From Ruminococcus flavefaciens (GTDB lineage: Bacteria; Bacillota; Clostridia; Oscillospirales; Ruminococcaceae), in the NCBI RefSeq assembly GCF_900116855.1, contig NZ_UETD01000010.1, positions 124,001 to 188,000 on the forward strand: a stretch of 64,000 bases of DNA. The letters are read 5' to 3'. The translations under genes and the position numbers were made by a program. This document shows positions 1 to 9,113 of this stretch, one piece after another (position 1 is the first letter of the stretch; the number at the start of each line of letters is the position of its first letter). The notes below the pieces were generated by a model. The model was not told the origin of the DNA and ran no database searches. It was given only the letters and a program-made list of their open reading frames with translations.

Positions 1-305
1 AATATGTCATCAACGGCAGGGAGATATACGGCGTCCTCGATCCTGATTTCGCAGTGAGCGAAAATCAGATCAGGGCGATAATCAGCACGGGGCTGGACGT
101 TGATGTCATAGTAGATCCGGACGATCACACGAAGTTCTGTCTGATCAGAGAGTTCTATGTTCCATGGTACAAAAAGAGGAGAGTATCCGTAAGGGAGCAG
201 AGGTCTCCTATGTATGGAAGGTCCGTGGTAGGCTATCTCGTTTCGTGGATAGCCGTTCTTGTGGTAATTCTGGCATTATTCTTATATTCGATTTATAAGC
301 ACTGA
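1..305 (+). CDS. C-terminal part of a membrane-anchored protein (truncated by window edge)
   Basis: The reading frame is open from the first bases of the window (first full codon at 3), so the gene starts upstream. A GTG at 54 could be read as a start, but the frame upstream of it (residues YVINGREIYGVLDPDF) looks like protein and no ribosome-binding site precedes it. The visible 100 residues are a soluble stretch followed by one C-terminal membrane helix (about 20 hydrophobic residues ending in LFLYSIYKH). It is the first of four closely packed genes, 28 bases ahead of the next one. I do not recognise the family. A tail-anchored or C-terminally anchored protein is the most that can be said. 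Confidence 0.6.
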   Translation, partial: YVINGREIYGVLDPDFAVSENQIRAIISTGLDVDVIVDPDDHTKFCLIREFYVPWYKKRRVSVREQRSPMYGRSVVGYLVSWIAVLVVILALFLYSIYKH

Positions 306-333
306 TACATAGACTGCGAAAGGAGAGGGTGTC

Positions 334-576
334 ATGAATGACGTAAATATCCTGATAATGGAGATCATCGAATTAATACTGATAATCGGCATACCTGTCG
401 GACTGCTCATATTTTTTATCGTCTCACTTGTGAACCTTTGCAGGACTCCGAAAGATCACCCGAAGTACAAAGGAAGAAAGACTGCCTTTATCGTTTCGGC
501 GGTGCTTCTGGGACTGCTGACAGCACTGATCATAGGCTTCATGGTGCTGCTGACTTCTGCTATGAACCATATGTGA
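334..576 (+). CDS. Small two-helix membrane protein
   Basis: An 80-residue protein with two hydrophobic segments (about residues 9-35 and 50-75) separated by a basic loop containing KDHPKYKGRK. A good Shine-Dalgarno (AGGAGAGGG) lies 8 bases before the ATG. It sits between two other small membrane-protein genes in the same direction, so it is probably co-transcribed with them and with the PstS-like protein downstream. I recognise no family and infer no function beyond membrane location. Confidence 0.6.
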   Translation: MNDVNILIMEIIELILIIGIPVGLLIFFIVSLVNLCRTPKDHPKYKGRKTAFIVSAVLLGLLTALIIGFMVLLTSAMNHM

Positions 577-586
577 GGTGACGGGC

Positions 587-724
587 ATGAGTGACAAGAC
601 ATTCGGACGTATCATCGCAGTCATTACAGCTCTGGGCATTCTCGTGACAGGAGGACTTATGTGGTATACAGTTCACCTGCACGGTGTCTGCTCCATAGTC
701 TCCTATGTGGCAAACGGGAGGTGA
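587..724 (+). CDS. 45-residue membrane peptide, coupled to the next gene
   Basis: A very short gene with an ATG at 587 preceded by GAGGTG at 575-580, and a TGA at 722-724. The product has one hydrophobic helix (IIAVITALGILVTGGLMW) and a short tail with HLHGVC. The last codons (AACGGGAGGTGA) double as the ribosome-binding site for the GTG start at 729, which implies translational coupling to the binding-protein gene. The tight packing and good ribosome-binding site argue that it is real, but no homology can be claimed by eye. Confidence 0.55.
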   Translation: MSDKTFGRIIAVITALGILVTGGLMWYTVHLHGVCSIVSYVANGR

Positions 725-728
725 GACC

Positions 729-1679
729 GTGGGGACAGCTAAGAAAATAGGCGCAATAGCGCTGCTTATAGGCGCTTTCGCAGGCTTTGACCTTGCGATA
801 TACGGCTTTTTTACAAAGCGCTGCATAGACACCTCCAGCGAGGAGATGAAGTGCTATTCCGTGGAGCTCCACCGCTATATGCCATTTGAGGAGGGCTCTG
901 AGGCGGTAAAGGCGGACACGGAGCTGAGACTATCGGGAGACCTTCCCGTGCTGGACGGTGCAGCGGCTCTCTATCCCGTGTTCTCGGGAGTGGTGAACTC
1001 GGTCTATCCAGAGGACTGTGTTCACTTTGAGAACGGTGAGTTCACTGCGGACAGCGCCCTCCACTACACCAACACCATAGGCGCTTACAAGGCGGTGGCG
1101 GACGGCGATGCGGATATCATATTCTGCGCAAAGCCAAACGACGAACAGCTTGCCTACGCCGAAGAAAAGGGCGCAGAGCTGGAAATGGTGCCCATAGGCA
1201 GAGAGGCTTTCGTTTTTATCGTAAATGAGCGCAATCCCGTGGACGGTCTCACCTCGGAGCAGGTCAGGGATATATTCTCGGGCGGGATAAAGAGCTGGTC
1301 GGAGGTAGGCGGCGAGCACCTGCCCATAGAAGCGCTGTCCCGAAACAAGGGCAGCGGCAGTCAGACCACCATGGACAAATTCATGGCAGGACGGGAGCAG
1401 AAGCAGAGCCCCTTCGGTATTTTCGGCAGGTCCATAGGCTATTCATTCAGGTATTACGCCGAGAACATGACGGACGGCGGCGTGAAGCTTCTGGCGCTGG
1501 ACGGAGCGTATCCCGACAGAGAGCATATCGCCGACGGTTCGTACCCCCTTGCAAGCAGCTTTTACGCGATATACCGCAGGGATAACGACAACGAGCAGGT
1601 GCCTGTGCTCATTGACTGGCTACTGTCCGATGAGGGGCAGTCTCTGGTGGAGCAGGCGGGATATGTGCCTATTGACTGA
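729..1679 (+). CDS. PstS-like substrate-binding protein, membrane-anchored
   Basis: A 316-residue protein with an N-terminal hydrophobic anchor (about residues 7-28) followed by a PstS-type periplasmic-binding fold (PBP-like superfamily). Family signs are LRLSGDLPVLDGAAALYPVF near the start of the domain, DADIIFCAKP, the hinge stretch LTSEQVRDIFSGGIKSWSEV, and RNKGSGSQTTMDKFM, which matches the phosphate-loop region of PstS proteins. The GTG at 729 is preferred over an upstream in-frame ATG at 705 because GGAGGTGA lies directly before it. No pstCAB transporter genes follow, and secA begins after a promoter. It may therefore act as a sensor or accessory binding protein rather than as part of a local phosphate ABC operon. 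Phosphate as ligand is inferred from the family only. Confidence 0.75.
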   Translation: MGTAKKIGAIALLIGAFAGFDLAIYGFFTKRCIDTSSEEMKCYSVELHRYMPFEEGSEAVKADTELRLSGDLPVLDGAAALYPVFSGVVNSVYPEDCVHFENGEFTADSALHYTNTIGAYKAVADGDADIIFCAKPNDEQLAYAEEKGAELEMVPIGREAFVFIVNERNPVDGLTSEQVRDIFSGGIKSWSEVGGEHLPIEALSRNKGSGSQTTMDKFMAGREQKQSPFGIFGRSIGYSFRYYAENMTDGGVKLLALDGAYPDREHIADGSYPLASSFYAIYRRDNDNEQVPVLIDWLLSDEGQSLVEQAGYVPID

Positions 1680-1734
1680 TTATTCTCAAAAACCTGTCGC
1701 ACAGTGTGCTTAAAAATGACATTATTGACGAAAC

Positions 1735-1751
1735 AGCGGACTTTGTCCGCT
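1735..1751 (+). terminator. Perfect hairpin after the PstS-like gene
   Basis: AGCGGAC and GTCCGCT form a 7-bp stem with a TTT loop, followed by ATTTCTC. The T-tract is poor, so it is a weak terminator candidate. It separates the upstream cluster from the secA promoter. Confidence 0.45.
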
Positions 1752-1768
1752 ATTTCTCATCATGGGTA

Positions 1769-1797
1769 TTGACAAACTATGTCGTTTGATGTACAAT
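1769..1797 (+). promoter_or_regulatory. secA promoter
   Basis: TTGACA at 1769-1774 and TACAAT at 1792-1797 with a 17-bp spacer, leaving a leader of about 75 bases before the secA start codon. It reads as a vegetative sigma-70/SigA promoter. Confidence 0.75.
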
Positions 1798-1878
1798 ATA
1801 TTATGTGTATTTATACAATGTATCAGACCTACACTATAATAATGAATAATGTAAAATAATGTAAAGGCGGAAAACAAA

Positions 1879-4641
1879 ATGGGTTTATTCAAAAACATTT
1901 TCGGTCCTAACGCTTACTCAAACCGCGAGCTGAAGCGCATAGAGCCTATTAAGAATAAAGTACTGGAGCTGGAAGAGGAATACGGTGAGCTCTCTGATGC
2001 AGAGCTGAAGGCTAAAACCCCCGAATTCAAGGAGAGACTGGAGGACGGCGAGACTCTCGACGATATCCTCCCCGAGGCTCTTGCTACCGTAAGAGAAGCC
2101 GCTTGGCGTGTCCTCGAGAAAAAGCCCTATCCCGTACAGATAATCGGTGCTATCGTTCTCCATCAGGGACGTATTGCCGAAATGAAGACCGGTGAAGGTA
2201 AAACTCTCGTTGCCTGCGTAGCTTCATACCTCAACGCACTTTCAGGTCTCGGCGTTCACGTCGTTACCGTTAACGATTACCTTGCAAAGACTCAGGCTGA
2301 GGAAATGGGCAAGGTGCTCCGCTGGCTGGGACTTACTGTTGGATGTATCCTTCACGGTCTCAACAACGACCAGCGCCGTGCAGCTTATAACTGCGACGTA
2401 ACCTACGCTACAAACAACGAGCTGGGCTTCGATTACCTCCGTGACAACATGGTAACTCACAAGGAGGAGCGCGTTCAGCGTGCCCCCAACTTCGCTATCG
2501 TGGACGAGGTGGACTCCATCCTCATCGATGAGGCTCGTACTCCTCTTATCATTTCGGGACGCGGCGACAAGTCCACAGACCTGTACGCAATCGTTGACCG
2601 CTTTGCAAAGACACTTACTGCCACAACAGTAGTTGAAATGGACGACAAGCAGGATCAGGACGCTCTCAACGAGGACGCTGACTACATCATCGACGAAAAG
2701 GCTAAGACCGCAACCATCACACAGCGCGGTGTTAAGAAGGCAGAGCAGGCATTCAGAGTCGAGAACCTTATGGACTCCGAGAATATGACACTGCTCCACC
2801 ACATAAATCAGGCTATCAAGGCTAACGGCGTAATGAAGAACGATATCGACTACGTTGTCAAGGACGGCGAGATCATCATCGTTGACGAGTTCACAGGCCG
2901 TCTTATGATGGGTCGTCGTTTCAACGACGGTCTCCATCAGGCTATCGAGGCTAAGGAGGGCGTTAAGATCAAGAGCGAGTCAAAGACTCTTGCTACTATC
3001 ACCTTCCAGAACTTCTTCCGTCTCTACACAAAGCTTTCCGGTATGACAGGTACTGCCATGACCGAGGAAGACGAGTTCAAGGAGATCTACAAGCTGGATG
3101 TTATCGCTGTTCCCACAAACAAGCCCGTTATCCGTATAGACCACAACGATCAGGTATATACTACCGAAAAGGGCAAGTACGCTGCTATCATCGATAAGAT
3201 CATAGAGTGCCACGAGAAAGGACAGCCTATCCTCGTTGGTACAGTTTCCATCGAGAAGTCAGAGCTCCTCTCCGCTATGCTCAAGAGAAAGGGCATAAAG
3301 CACGAGGTCCTCAATGCCAAGCATCACGCAAAGGAAGCTGAGATCGTTGCTCAGGCAGGTAAGTACGGCGCCGTTACCATCGCTACCAACATGGCAGGAC
3401 GTGGTACCGATATCATGCTGGGCGGTAACGCCGAGTTCCTCGCAAGAGCCGAGCTGAGAAAGCGCGAGATCCCCGAGGAGATCATCACAGAGGCTATCGG
3501 CTTTGCTGATACAGATGACGAGGAGATACTTGCAGCAAGAAAGCTCTACCGCGAGCTCTATGACAAGTTCAATGCAGAGGTAAAGGAGAAGGCTGTTGCC
3601 GTTAAGGAGGCAGGCGGTCTCTATATCCTCGGTACAGAGCGTCATGAGTCACGCCGTATCGACAACCAGCTCCGCGGACGTTCAGGACGTCAGGGCGACG
3701 AGGGCGAAAGCTGCTTCTTCCTCTCAGTCGAGGATAACCTCATGCGTATCTTCGCAGGTGACCGACTTGAGAACCTTATGAAGACCCTCAATGTTGACGA
3801 GAATACACCTATCGAGAGCAAGATGCTCACAAAGATCATCGAGTCTTCACAGAAGAAGGTCGAGGGTCAGAACTTCAGCATAAGAAAGAACGTCCTCAAC
3901 TACGACGACGTTATGAATACACAGCGTGAGATCATCTACAAGCAGAGAGCTCAGGTACTTGACGGCGAGGACCTCCACGAGAGCATCCTCAAGATGTCAG
4001 AGGATCTCATCCAGTCCACAGTTGACAGCTATCTCGTTGACGATGAGGTAAAGGACGACTGGAACCTTGTTGGTCTCAGAGAGCACTTCATGGGCTGGCT
4101 CATCGGTCCCGAGGACCTTGACTACGACGAGGACGATCTGGGCGACGTTTCCAAGGAGGATATCGTAAATACTCTCAGCACCAAGGCAGGAGAGATATTC
4201 GAGGCAAAGGAAGCAGAGTACGGTTCGGATGTTATGCGTGAGCTCGAGAGAGTTATCCTGCTGAAGGTAGTTGATACCAAGTGGATGGCTCATATTGACG
4301 ATATGGAGGAGCTGAAGAAGGGTATCGGACTCCGCTCCTACGGTCAGAAGAACCCCGTTATCGAGTATCGTTACGAGGGCTTTGAGATGTTCGACGCTAT
4401 GGTCGAGTCCATCCGTGAGGATACTATCCGTATGCTCCTTACAGTAAAGCTCCAGAAGAACGAGGCTCCCGAGCGTGAGCAGGTCGCTCAGCCCGATGCT
4501 CCCAATGCAGGAGCAGGTGACGGCAGCTTTACAGACGAGCCTGTCCGCGTGAAGAAGATCGGCGATAACGATCCCTGTCCCTGCGGAAGCGGCAAGAAGT
4601 ACAAGAAGTGCTGCAAGGCAAAGGATATGGCTAACAAGTAA
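1879..4641 (+). CDS. secA: Preprotein translocase ATPase SecA
   Basis: 920 residues, the normal length for SecA, the ATPase motor that drives unfolded preproteins through SecYEG at the cytoplasmic membrane. Visible landmarks are Walker [10 protein letters not shown] (about residue 102), [20 protein letters not shown] (DEAD motor region, about 208-227), the GMTGTA motif, [10 protein letters not shown] in the second motor domain, [18 protein letters not shown], and helical scaffold residues near YDDVMNTQR. The protein ends with the zinc-binding SEC-C motif [15 protein letters not shown], which contacts SecB or ribosomes in other bacteria. It has its own promoter and a following hairpin, so it is probably monocistronic. 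The heavy secretome around it (dockerin enzymes, lipoproteins) depends on this pathway. Confidence 0.98.
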   Translation: MGLFKNIFGPNAYSNRELKRIEPIKNKVLELEEEYGELSDAELKAKTPEFKERLEDGETLDDILPEALATVREAAWRVLEKKPYPVQIIGAIVLHQGRIAEMKTGEGKTLVACVASYLNALSGLGVHVVTVNDYLAKTQAEEMGKVLRWLGLTVGCILHGLNNDQRRAAYNCDVTYATNNELGFDYLRDNMVTHKEERVQRAPNFAIVDEVDSILIDEARTPLIISGRGDKSTDLYAIVDRFAKTLTATTVVEMDDKQDQDALNEDADYIIDEKAKTATITQRGVKKAEQAFRVENLMDSENMTLLHHINQAIKANGVMKNDIDYVVKDGEIIIVDEFTGRLMMGRRFNDGLHQAIEAKEGVKIKSESKTLATITFQNFFRLYTKLSGMTGTAMTEEDEFKEIYKLDVIAVPTNKPVIRIDHNDQVYTTEKGKYAAIIDKIIECHEKGQPILVGTVSIEKSELLSAMLKRKGIKHEVLNAKHHAKEAEIVAQAGKYGAVTIATNMAGRGTDIMLGGNAEFLARAELRKREIPEEIITEAIGFADTDDEEILAARKLYRELYDKFNAEVKEKAVAVKEAGGLYILGTERHESRRIDNQLRGRSGRQGDEGESCFFLSVEDNLMRIFAGDRLENLMKTLNVDENTPIESKMLTKIIESSQKKVEGQNFSIRKNVLNYDDVMNTQREIIYKQRAQVLDGEDLHESILKMSEDLIQSTVDSYLVDDEVKDDWNLVGLREHFMGWLIGPEDLDYDEDDLGDVSKEDIVNTLSTKAGEIFEAKEAEYGSDVMRELERVILLKVVDTKWMAHIDDMEELKKGIGLRSYGQKNPVIEYRYEGFEMFDAMVESIREDTIRMLLTVKLQKNEAPEREQVAQPDAPNAGAGDGSFTDEPVRVKKIGDNDPCPCGSGKKYKKCCKAKDMANK

Positions 4642-4649
4642 TATGCACA

Positions 4650-4667
4650 GGGGCGGACTGCCGCCCC
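4650..4667 (+). terminator. Hairpin terminator after secA
   Basis: GGGGCGG (4650-4656) pairs with CCGCCCC (4661-4667) over an ACTG loop, followed by TTTAAG. A wider outer pairing GCACAG/CTGTGC (4645-4650 and 4691-4696) is also possible. Confidence 0.65.
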
Positions 4668-4744
4668 TTTAAGCATTGCCGCAGGGGGCGGCTGTGCAAA
4701 GTTTCTTTTATAGAGAGAAAAGAAAGGTTTTATGAGGTGACAAT

Positions 4745-5701
4745 ATGAAAAAGTGTATTCTTCCCGTTATACTTCTGGCACTTCTTTCGGGCTGCGGCAA
4801 GGTTAGCGATGCTTCGGGCGTCGAGAGCCGCATCAATATCGTTTCGGGAATAGTTGAGGGCACTACCCGCAGTCGTACAACTTCCGAGACAGAGGCTATG
4901 ACAGACGGACATACAACAGGTTCGACTACGTCAAAGACCGCAGGCGAGAAGGTATCGGGAACAACTACCACAAAGTCAAAAAAATCATCAGTACAGGCTG
5001 CAACAAGAGCTTCAGGCGGAAACAGCGGCGGGAGCCGCGGCACCACAAGACACGTCCCCACTGTTCAGAGAACCACAACTACAGCAGCTCAGCCCACATC
5101 ACAGACACCTGCCATAGACCCTAAGGATTACAGCTCCATCACCTTTGAGCTCAACAGCAGCTCAAACGAGATAGACGTTTCAAGAGAGGGAATGTCGGGT
5201 TCGATACAGGTGCTGAAGGACGTTGATCTGACAGAGATAAGGAACACCATCGCAAATGACCCCTCAAAGACGATAAACGACTTCATCGTAAGGCAGAACG
5301 ATTTTGATTTTGACGGCTATCCCGATCTCTTTATAATTGAGAAGCAGGATGAACTCAACAAGACAGGCAAGTACTACCGCTATGACCCCACAAAGGGCAT
5401 CTATGCAGCGTGGAGCGAGCTCAACGGTCTCGGATTTGAGATCGTTCCCAATGCTACGGAAAACAGCCTTACTATCTACAATAAGAAGGATACCCTCAAC
5501 TATGAGGCAAAGACCTTCGAGTGGAACGAGCATCAGCTCCTTGTACTCAGAAGATATGTCAACCAGTACAATGACGGCGAGCTCATTGAGACTGTGCTCT
5601 ATGACGAGAACGGTATCGAGAGCTCAAGAGAGACCAAGGACAGTCAGGGCAATCCTGTTGGCGGCGAAACAGAGGATCCGTCTGCGGAGGACTTATCTTA
5701 A
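4745..5701 (+). CDS. Secreted lipoprotein with Thr-rich linker and a DxDxDG domain (paralogue 1)
   Basis: 318 residues. A lipoprotein signal peptide ends in the lipobox LLSGC (Cys17), so the mature protein should sit on the outer face of the membrane. Residues 18-130 are a Ser/Thr/Lys-rich linker. Residues from about 130 on form a globular domain with DFDFDGYPDLF (starting near residue 186), a calcium-loop-like acidic motif also seen in VCBS/FG-GAP and XAC2610-type proteins. After it come YYRYDPTKGIY and a Glu/Gln-rich end. It shares the DxDGYxDL...YRYD pattern with the next two genes and is the one-domain version of them. RBS GAGGTGA. Function is unknown; XAC2610 proteins include lysozyme inhibitors, but that link is inference. 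Confidence 0.75.
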   Translation: MKKCILPVILLALLSGCGKVSDASGVESRINIVSGIVEGTTRSRTTSETEAMTDGHTTGSTTSKTAGEKVSGTTTTKSKKSSVQAATRASGGNSGGSRGTTRHVPTVQRTTTTAAQPTSQTPAIDPKDYSSITFELNSSSNEIDVSREGMSGSIQVLKDVDLTEIRNTIANDPSKTINDFIVRQNDFDFDGYPDLFIIEKQDELNKTGKYYRYDPTKGIYAAWSELNGLGFEIVPNATENSLTIYNKKDTLNYEAKTFEWNEHQLLVLRRYVNQYNDGELIETVLYDENGIESSRETKDSQGNPVGGETEDPSAEDLS

Positions 5702-5736
5702 AGCGGCTGGCTGATCTATTCATCAGAGTTTACTGC

Positions 5737-5764
5737 GGGGCTGCGCCGAAAACGGTGCAGCCCC
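5737..5764 (+). terminator. Hairpin between lipoprotein paralogues 1 and 2
   Basis: GGGGCTGC (5737-5744) pairs with GCAGCCCC (5757-5764) with a 12-base loop, followed by TTGTTA. It is a likely terminator or processing site between the two lipoprotein genes. Confidence 0.55.
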
Positions 5765-5797
5765 TTGTTACAGCAGCGTGAAAGGAACAGACTCATT

Positions 5798-7048
5798 ATG
5801 AATAAGCATTACATCGTACCAATATTGACCGCCGTACTGCTTATGGGCTGTTCGGAGAGCAGGACATCTCTCAGCAGTGCTCCTGCCGAAGAAACCACCG
5901 CTGCCAAGACTACCATCACTGAGCCTGACACAACAAAGCCCATAGTCACTATATATACTCCTCCGAGAAATAAGGAGAAGAAGGTGAAGTTCACCGTGGG
6001 ACTTTCGGGCACTACACTTACCGTGCTCCAAGGAGGAAGCAAGGTGGGAACTATCGAGCTGGACGAGCCTCCCGAATACGGAACAGATGATGTTGTGACC
6101 GAGGACGTGAACTTCGACGGCTATGACGATATTTTTGTGTATGACAGCCTTGAAACAGGCACCTACTGGCTGTATGACCCTGAGAAAGAGGAGTTCACAA
6201 AGTCTGATGCCTTTGCTCTTTTCGATGGAAAGACGTACCATATGACTCCTGCAAGTACTTCCAAGACGCTGTCTGCGACAGTTCGTGGAAGCTGGCAGAC
6301 ATTGGAATATCGCTATAAGTGGCAGAACGATAAGCTTTCGCCTCTGGAGCTGACAGTGGAATACTATGATCGCTCCAGTACAGAGAAGAAGCTGAAAGAC
6401 TGCTATGAATTTGACGAAAACGGCGGAAAAGTCCTTGTCGAGAGAAAGTACATCAACCCTGAGACAGATGCCTGCTTCAAAACCGAGACCGATCCGCCTT
6501 ACCTCCGCGCCGCTGAAAACTCCGTGGACTACATGAAGGGACGGGAGCTGATACAGTCCATTGATGTGTCGGGGCTTCCGCAGCTCTATGAGCGGATAAA
6601 GCAGAACGGAAAGGCTGACTCTCTCCCACATAGCTCTTACAACTTCGATGACAGCGCAGATGTGCTCCTCATCGAAGATGACTATGATTTCGACGGCTAT
6701 AACGACTTGCAGATACAGACGGATTCTGTGCTTGCAGGGGGCAGTGATAAATATGTCTATTACCGATATGACGCCGAAAAGGACAGGTATACGGAGTGGC
6801 AGGAGCTCAATGCCTTTGACTGTTATATCAGCGCAAATTCCCAGACACAGACTATCCGGTATTATGATAAGCATTCACTTGACGAGGACCACAACTGCTA
6901 TATCTTCAAATGGGACAAGGGCAAGCTTTGTCTGAAAGAGCGGCAATTTTATCACGGCGACAGCAATGACTGCGATATATACGAATATGACGAGGACGGA
7001 AACGAGCATTATGTTCGTACAGGCAAATACGTAAAGGATGACTGCTGA
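5798..7048 (+). CDS. Secreted lipoprotein with two DxDxDG domains (paralogue 2)
   Basis: 416 residues starting at the ATG at 5798, which has AAAGGA upstream; an upstream in-frame ATG at 5765 falls inside a hairpin and lacks a site. The signal peptide ends in LLMGC (Cys18). Two copies of the domain follow. The first contains VNFDGYDDIFVYDS (near residue 103) and YWLYDPEKEEF. The second contains DYDFDGYNDLQIQT (near residue 295) and YYRYDAEKDRYTEWQELNAF, which closely matches the C-terminal part of paralogue 1. A stretch SVDYMKGRELIQSIDVSGLP is nearly repeated in paralogue 3. Probably a surface-exposed, perhaps calcium-binding protein of unknown role. Confidence 0.75.
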   Translation: MNKHYIVPILTAVLLMGCSESRTSLSSAPAEETTAAKTTITEPDTTKPIVTIYTPPRNKEKKVKFTVGLSGTTLTVLQGGSKVGTIELDEPPEYGTDDVVTEDVNFDGYDDIFVYDSLETGTYWLYDPEKEEFTKSDAFALFDGKTYHMTPASTSKTLSATVRGSWQTLEYRYKWQNDKLSPLELTVEYYDRSSTEKKLKDCYEFDENGGKVLVERKYINPETDACFKTETDPPYLRAAENSVDYMKGRELIQSIDVSGLPQLYERIKQNGKADSLPHSSYNFDDSADVLLIEDDYDFDGYNDLQIQTDSVLAGGSDKYVYYRYDAEKDRYTEWQELNAFDCYISANSQTQTIRYYDKHSLDEDHNCYIFKWDKGKLCLKERQFYHGDSNDCDIYEYDEDGNEHYVRTGKYVKDDC

Positions 7049-7070
7049 TAAACATAAGAAAGGTTTTGCT

Positions 7071-8294
7071 ATGAGATCGGAAAAGCTATTATTGCTGCTT
7101 GCAGGCAGTCTGCTGCTTGCAGGATGTTCAGATAACAATGACTCGTCTGTGAGTGTCACGGAGCCTGCCACAGAGGCTGTTGAAACCACTGCTGCCGAGG
7201 TGAGCGCAGAGGACTATAAGCTCTCGGCGGACAAGAACGGCGCCACTATGCTCGTCAACGGAAAGTCCGCAGGCAGTATGAAGTTCGATACTCCTCTCAG
7301 TGAGGGTGAACAGGTACTGTTTGCAGATGTTAATTCTGACGGCTATGACGATATTTTTGTTTGTCTGGACTGCTTCAGGGCTGATTGCTGGGTATACGAC
7401 CATGAGGCTGAGAAATTTGTCAGTGCAGGGGAAAAACTTCCCATTGCCTTTGCTTTTGATAAAAACAGGGGCTGCAGCGTCACCTGCGAAACGGACAGCA
7501 GCGAAAATGCAGTCACTGTTGTACAGAAAAGCGATTCAAACGAAGGCAGTACCGTATTCAGATGGCAGGAAGACAAGCTTGTCCCCATAAGTATGAGCAT
7601 AAGCTATTACACCTCTGATGACGGTCCCTTCGTGTACAACTATGTATTTGACGATGAATTGCGGAAGGTGCTTACCGAAAGGCAGCTTCTTAACGGTCGG
7701 ACAGGTGAATTGAAAAAAACGGAAAAGGATATTGAGTATTTCCGCGTGACCGACAGCTCCGTTGACTATATGAAGGGGGCAGAGCTGCTCCAGAGCATAG
7801 AGGTCAGCGGACTGCCCGAAATGTGCGGAAAGATACTTTCAGGCGAGTATCAGGCAAGCTACACGATCAACAATGGCTGTCCTGCGCCTGTACCCGAGGG
7901 CTTGCTTTTCTCTGAGTACGACTTCGACTTTGACGGTCACAGCGACCTTGCCATATATACCGATACATCGAGAGACGGAAGCGGACTGAACGTGCTCTAT
8001 TACCGCTACGATACCGCAAGCGGCAGCTATACACCATGGGAGGAGCTGAACAGATTCAGCGGATACCAGCTCTTTACCATAGAGGACACAAAGGAGATCA
8101 CTTACTTTGACTACTCCTCATCTGAGAATGGAGAGAGTGACCAGTACATACTTGTCTGGTCTGACGGAAGCCTGAAGCTCACCCAGAGAAGGCATCGTAT
8201 AAAGAAGAAGGGAATGTATGAGCTTTATGAGTATGATGCGCAGGGCAATGAGAGCTACGTTAAGGACGTCTCGCTGCCTACGGGCTCATACTGA
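7071..8294 (+). CDS. Secreted lipoprotein with two DxDxDG domains (paralogue 3)
   Basis: 407 residues from the ATG at 7071 (AAGAAAGG upstream). The lipobox is LLLAGC (Cys19). The layout matches paralogue 2: a first domain with VNSDGYDDIFVCLD, the shared SSVDYMKGAELLQSIEVSGLP linker, then a second domain with YDFDFDGHSDLAIYTD and YYRYDTASGSYTPWEELNRF. It starts 22 bases after paralogue 2 ends, so the two are likely co-transcribed. The three tandem genes are best explained by local duplication, with paralogue 1 a shortened form or the ancestor. No catalytic signature is visible. Confidence 0.75.
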   Translation: MRSEKLLLLLAGSLLLAGCSDNNDSSVSVTEPATEAVETTAAEVSAEDYKLSADKNGATMLVNGKSAGSMKFDTPLSEGEQVLFADVNSDGYDDIFVCLDCFRADCWVYDHEAEKFVSAGEKLPIAFAFDKNRGCSVTCETDSSENAVTVVQKSDSNEGSTVFRWQEDKLVPISMSISYYTSDDGPFVYNYVFDDELRKVLTERQLLNGRTGELKKTEKDIEYFRVTDSSVDYMKGAELLQSIEVSGLPEMCGKILSGEYQASYTINNGCPAPVPEGLLFSEYDFDFDGHSDLAIYTDTSRDGSGLNVLYYRYDTASGSYTPWEELNRFSGYQLFTIEDTKEITYFDYSSSENGESDQYILVWSDGSLKLTQRRHRIKKKGMYELYEYDAQGNESYVKDVSLPTGSY

Positions 8295-8332
8295 GGCTGA
8301 GGAGCTATAACTACTATTCGGGAGATATTATT

Positions 8333-9100
8333 ATGAGCGGATACAGCGCGTTTGCCCGTTATTATGACGAGCTCACTGCAAATATAGACTACAAAAAGCG
8401 TGGGGAGTACTTCCACAATATCATTCAGCGCTTCAAGACCACAAAGGAGAATATCCTCCTTGACCTTGCCTGCGGTACGGGAAGTATCTCTGAGGTCATG
8501 GCAGGACTTGGCTACGACGTTATCGGCGTGGACAACTCCGACGAGATGCTGGGGATAGCCCTCGATAAGAAGTTCGACAGCGGACTGGATATACAGTACC
8601 TTTGTCAGGATATGCGGAAGCTGGATATGTTCGGCACGGTGGACATCACCGTCTGCGCCCTTGACAGCATAAACCACCTTGCCTCAATTGACGATGTCAG
8701 GAAGGTTTTCGAGAACGTGGCATTCTTCTCCGAGCAGGACGGACTGTTCATCTTTGATGTGAACACTCCCTACAAGCACAGGGAGGTCCTTGCCAACAAT
8801 ACCTTCACCTACGAGACCGAGAACGTGTACTGCGTCTGGGAGAACACTCTTGACCCCGACACCCTTGAGGTCAGAATGGCGCTGGAGTTCTTCGAGCGGG
8901 AGGAGAACGGGCTATACTCCCGAAGCTCCGACAGCTTCTCGGAAAAGGCTTACAGCGAGGAGGACATAGAGAGACTGCTGAGGAAATGCGGCTTTGAGGT
9001 GCTGGGAAAGTACGGCGACGATACTCTTGAGCCCCCGAAGGCGGACTCACAGCGGATAGTCTACGCCGCAAGATGTATCAGGAGCGGTCAGAAATACTGA
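8333..9100 (+). CDS. Class I SAM-dependent methyltransferase
   Basis: 255 residues with the Rossmann-type methyltransferase core. SAM-binding motif I is LLDLACGTGSISEVMAGLGY (about residues 42-61), followed by the acidic loop VIGVDNSDEML and motif CALDSINHL further on. The N-terminus (YSAFARYYDELT) is typical of small YqeM-like cytosolic methyltransferases of Firmicutes. The substrate cannot be read from sequence. It lies 13 bases before hslO in a short methyltransferase-hslO-phosphatase operon. Confidence 0.85.
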   Translation: MSGYSAFARYYDELTANIDYKKRGEYFHNIIQRFKTTKENILLDLACGTGSISEVMAGLGYDVIGVDNSDEMLGIALDKKFDSGLDIQYLCQDMRKLDMFGTVDITVCALDSINHLASIDDVRKVFENVAFFSEQDGLFIFDVNTPYKHREVLANNTFTYETENVYCVWENTLDPDTLEVRMALEFFEREENGLYSRSSDSFSEKAYSEEDIERLLRKCGFEVLGKYGDDTLEPPKADSQRIVYAARCIRSGQKY

Positions 9101-9113
9101 AAGGATAGATAAT

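Noticed and set aside
2242-2937. 231-codon antisense frame in secA
   Set aside because: Many long antisense frames in secA follow from its strong codon bias (GAG/CTC, AAC/GTT). SecA is complete on the plus strand and the antisense product has no recognisable features.
5768-6874. 368-codon antisense frame over lipoprotein 2
   Set aside because: It has no RBS or domains and overlaps a lipoprotein with clear signal peptide and repeated domains.
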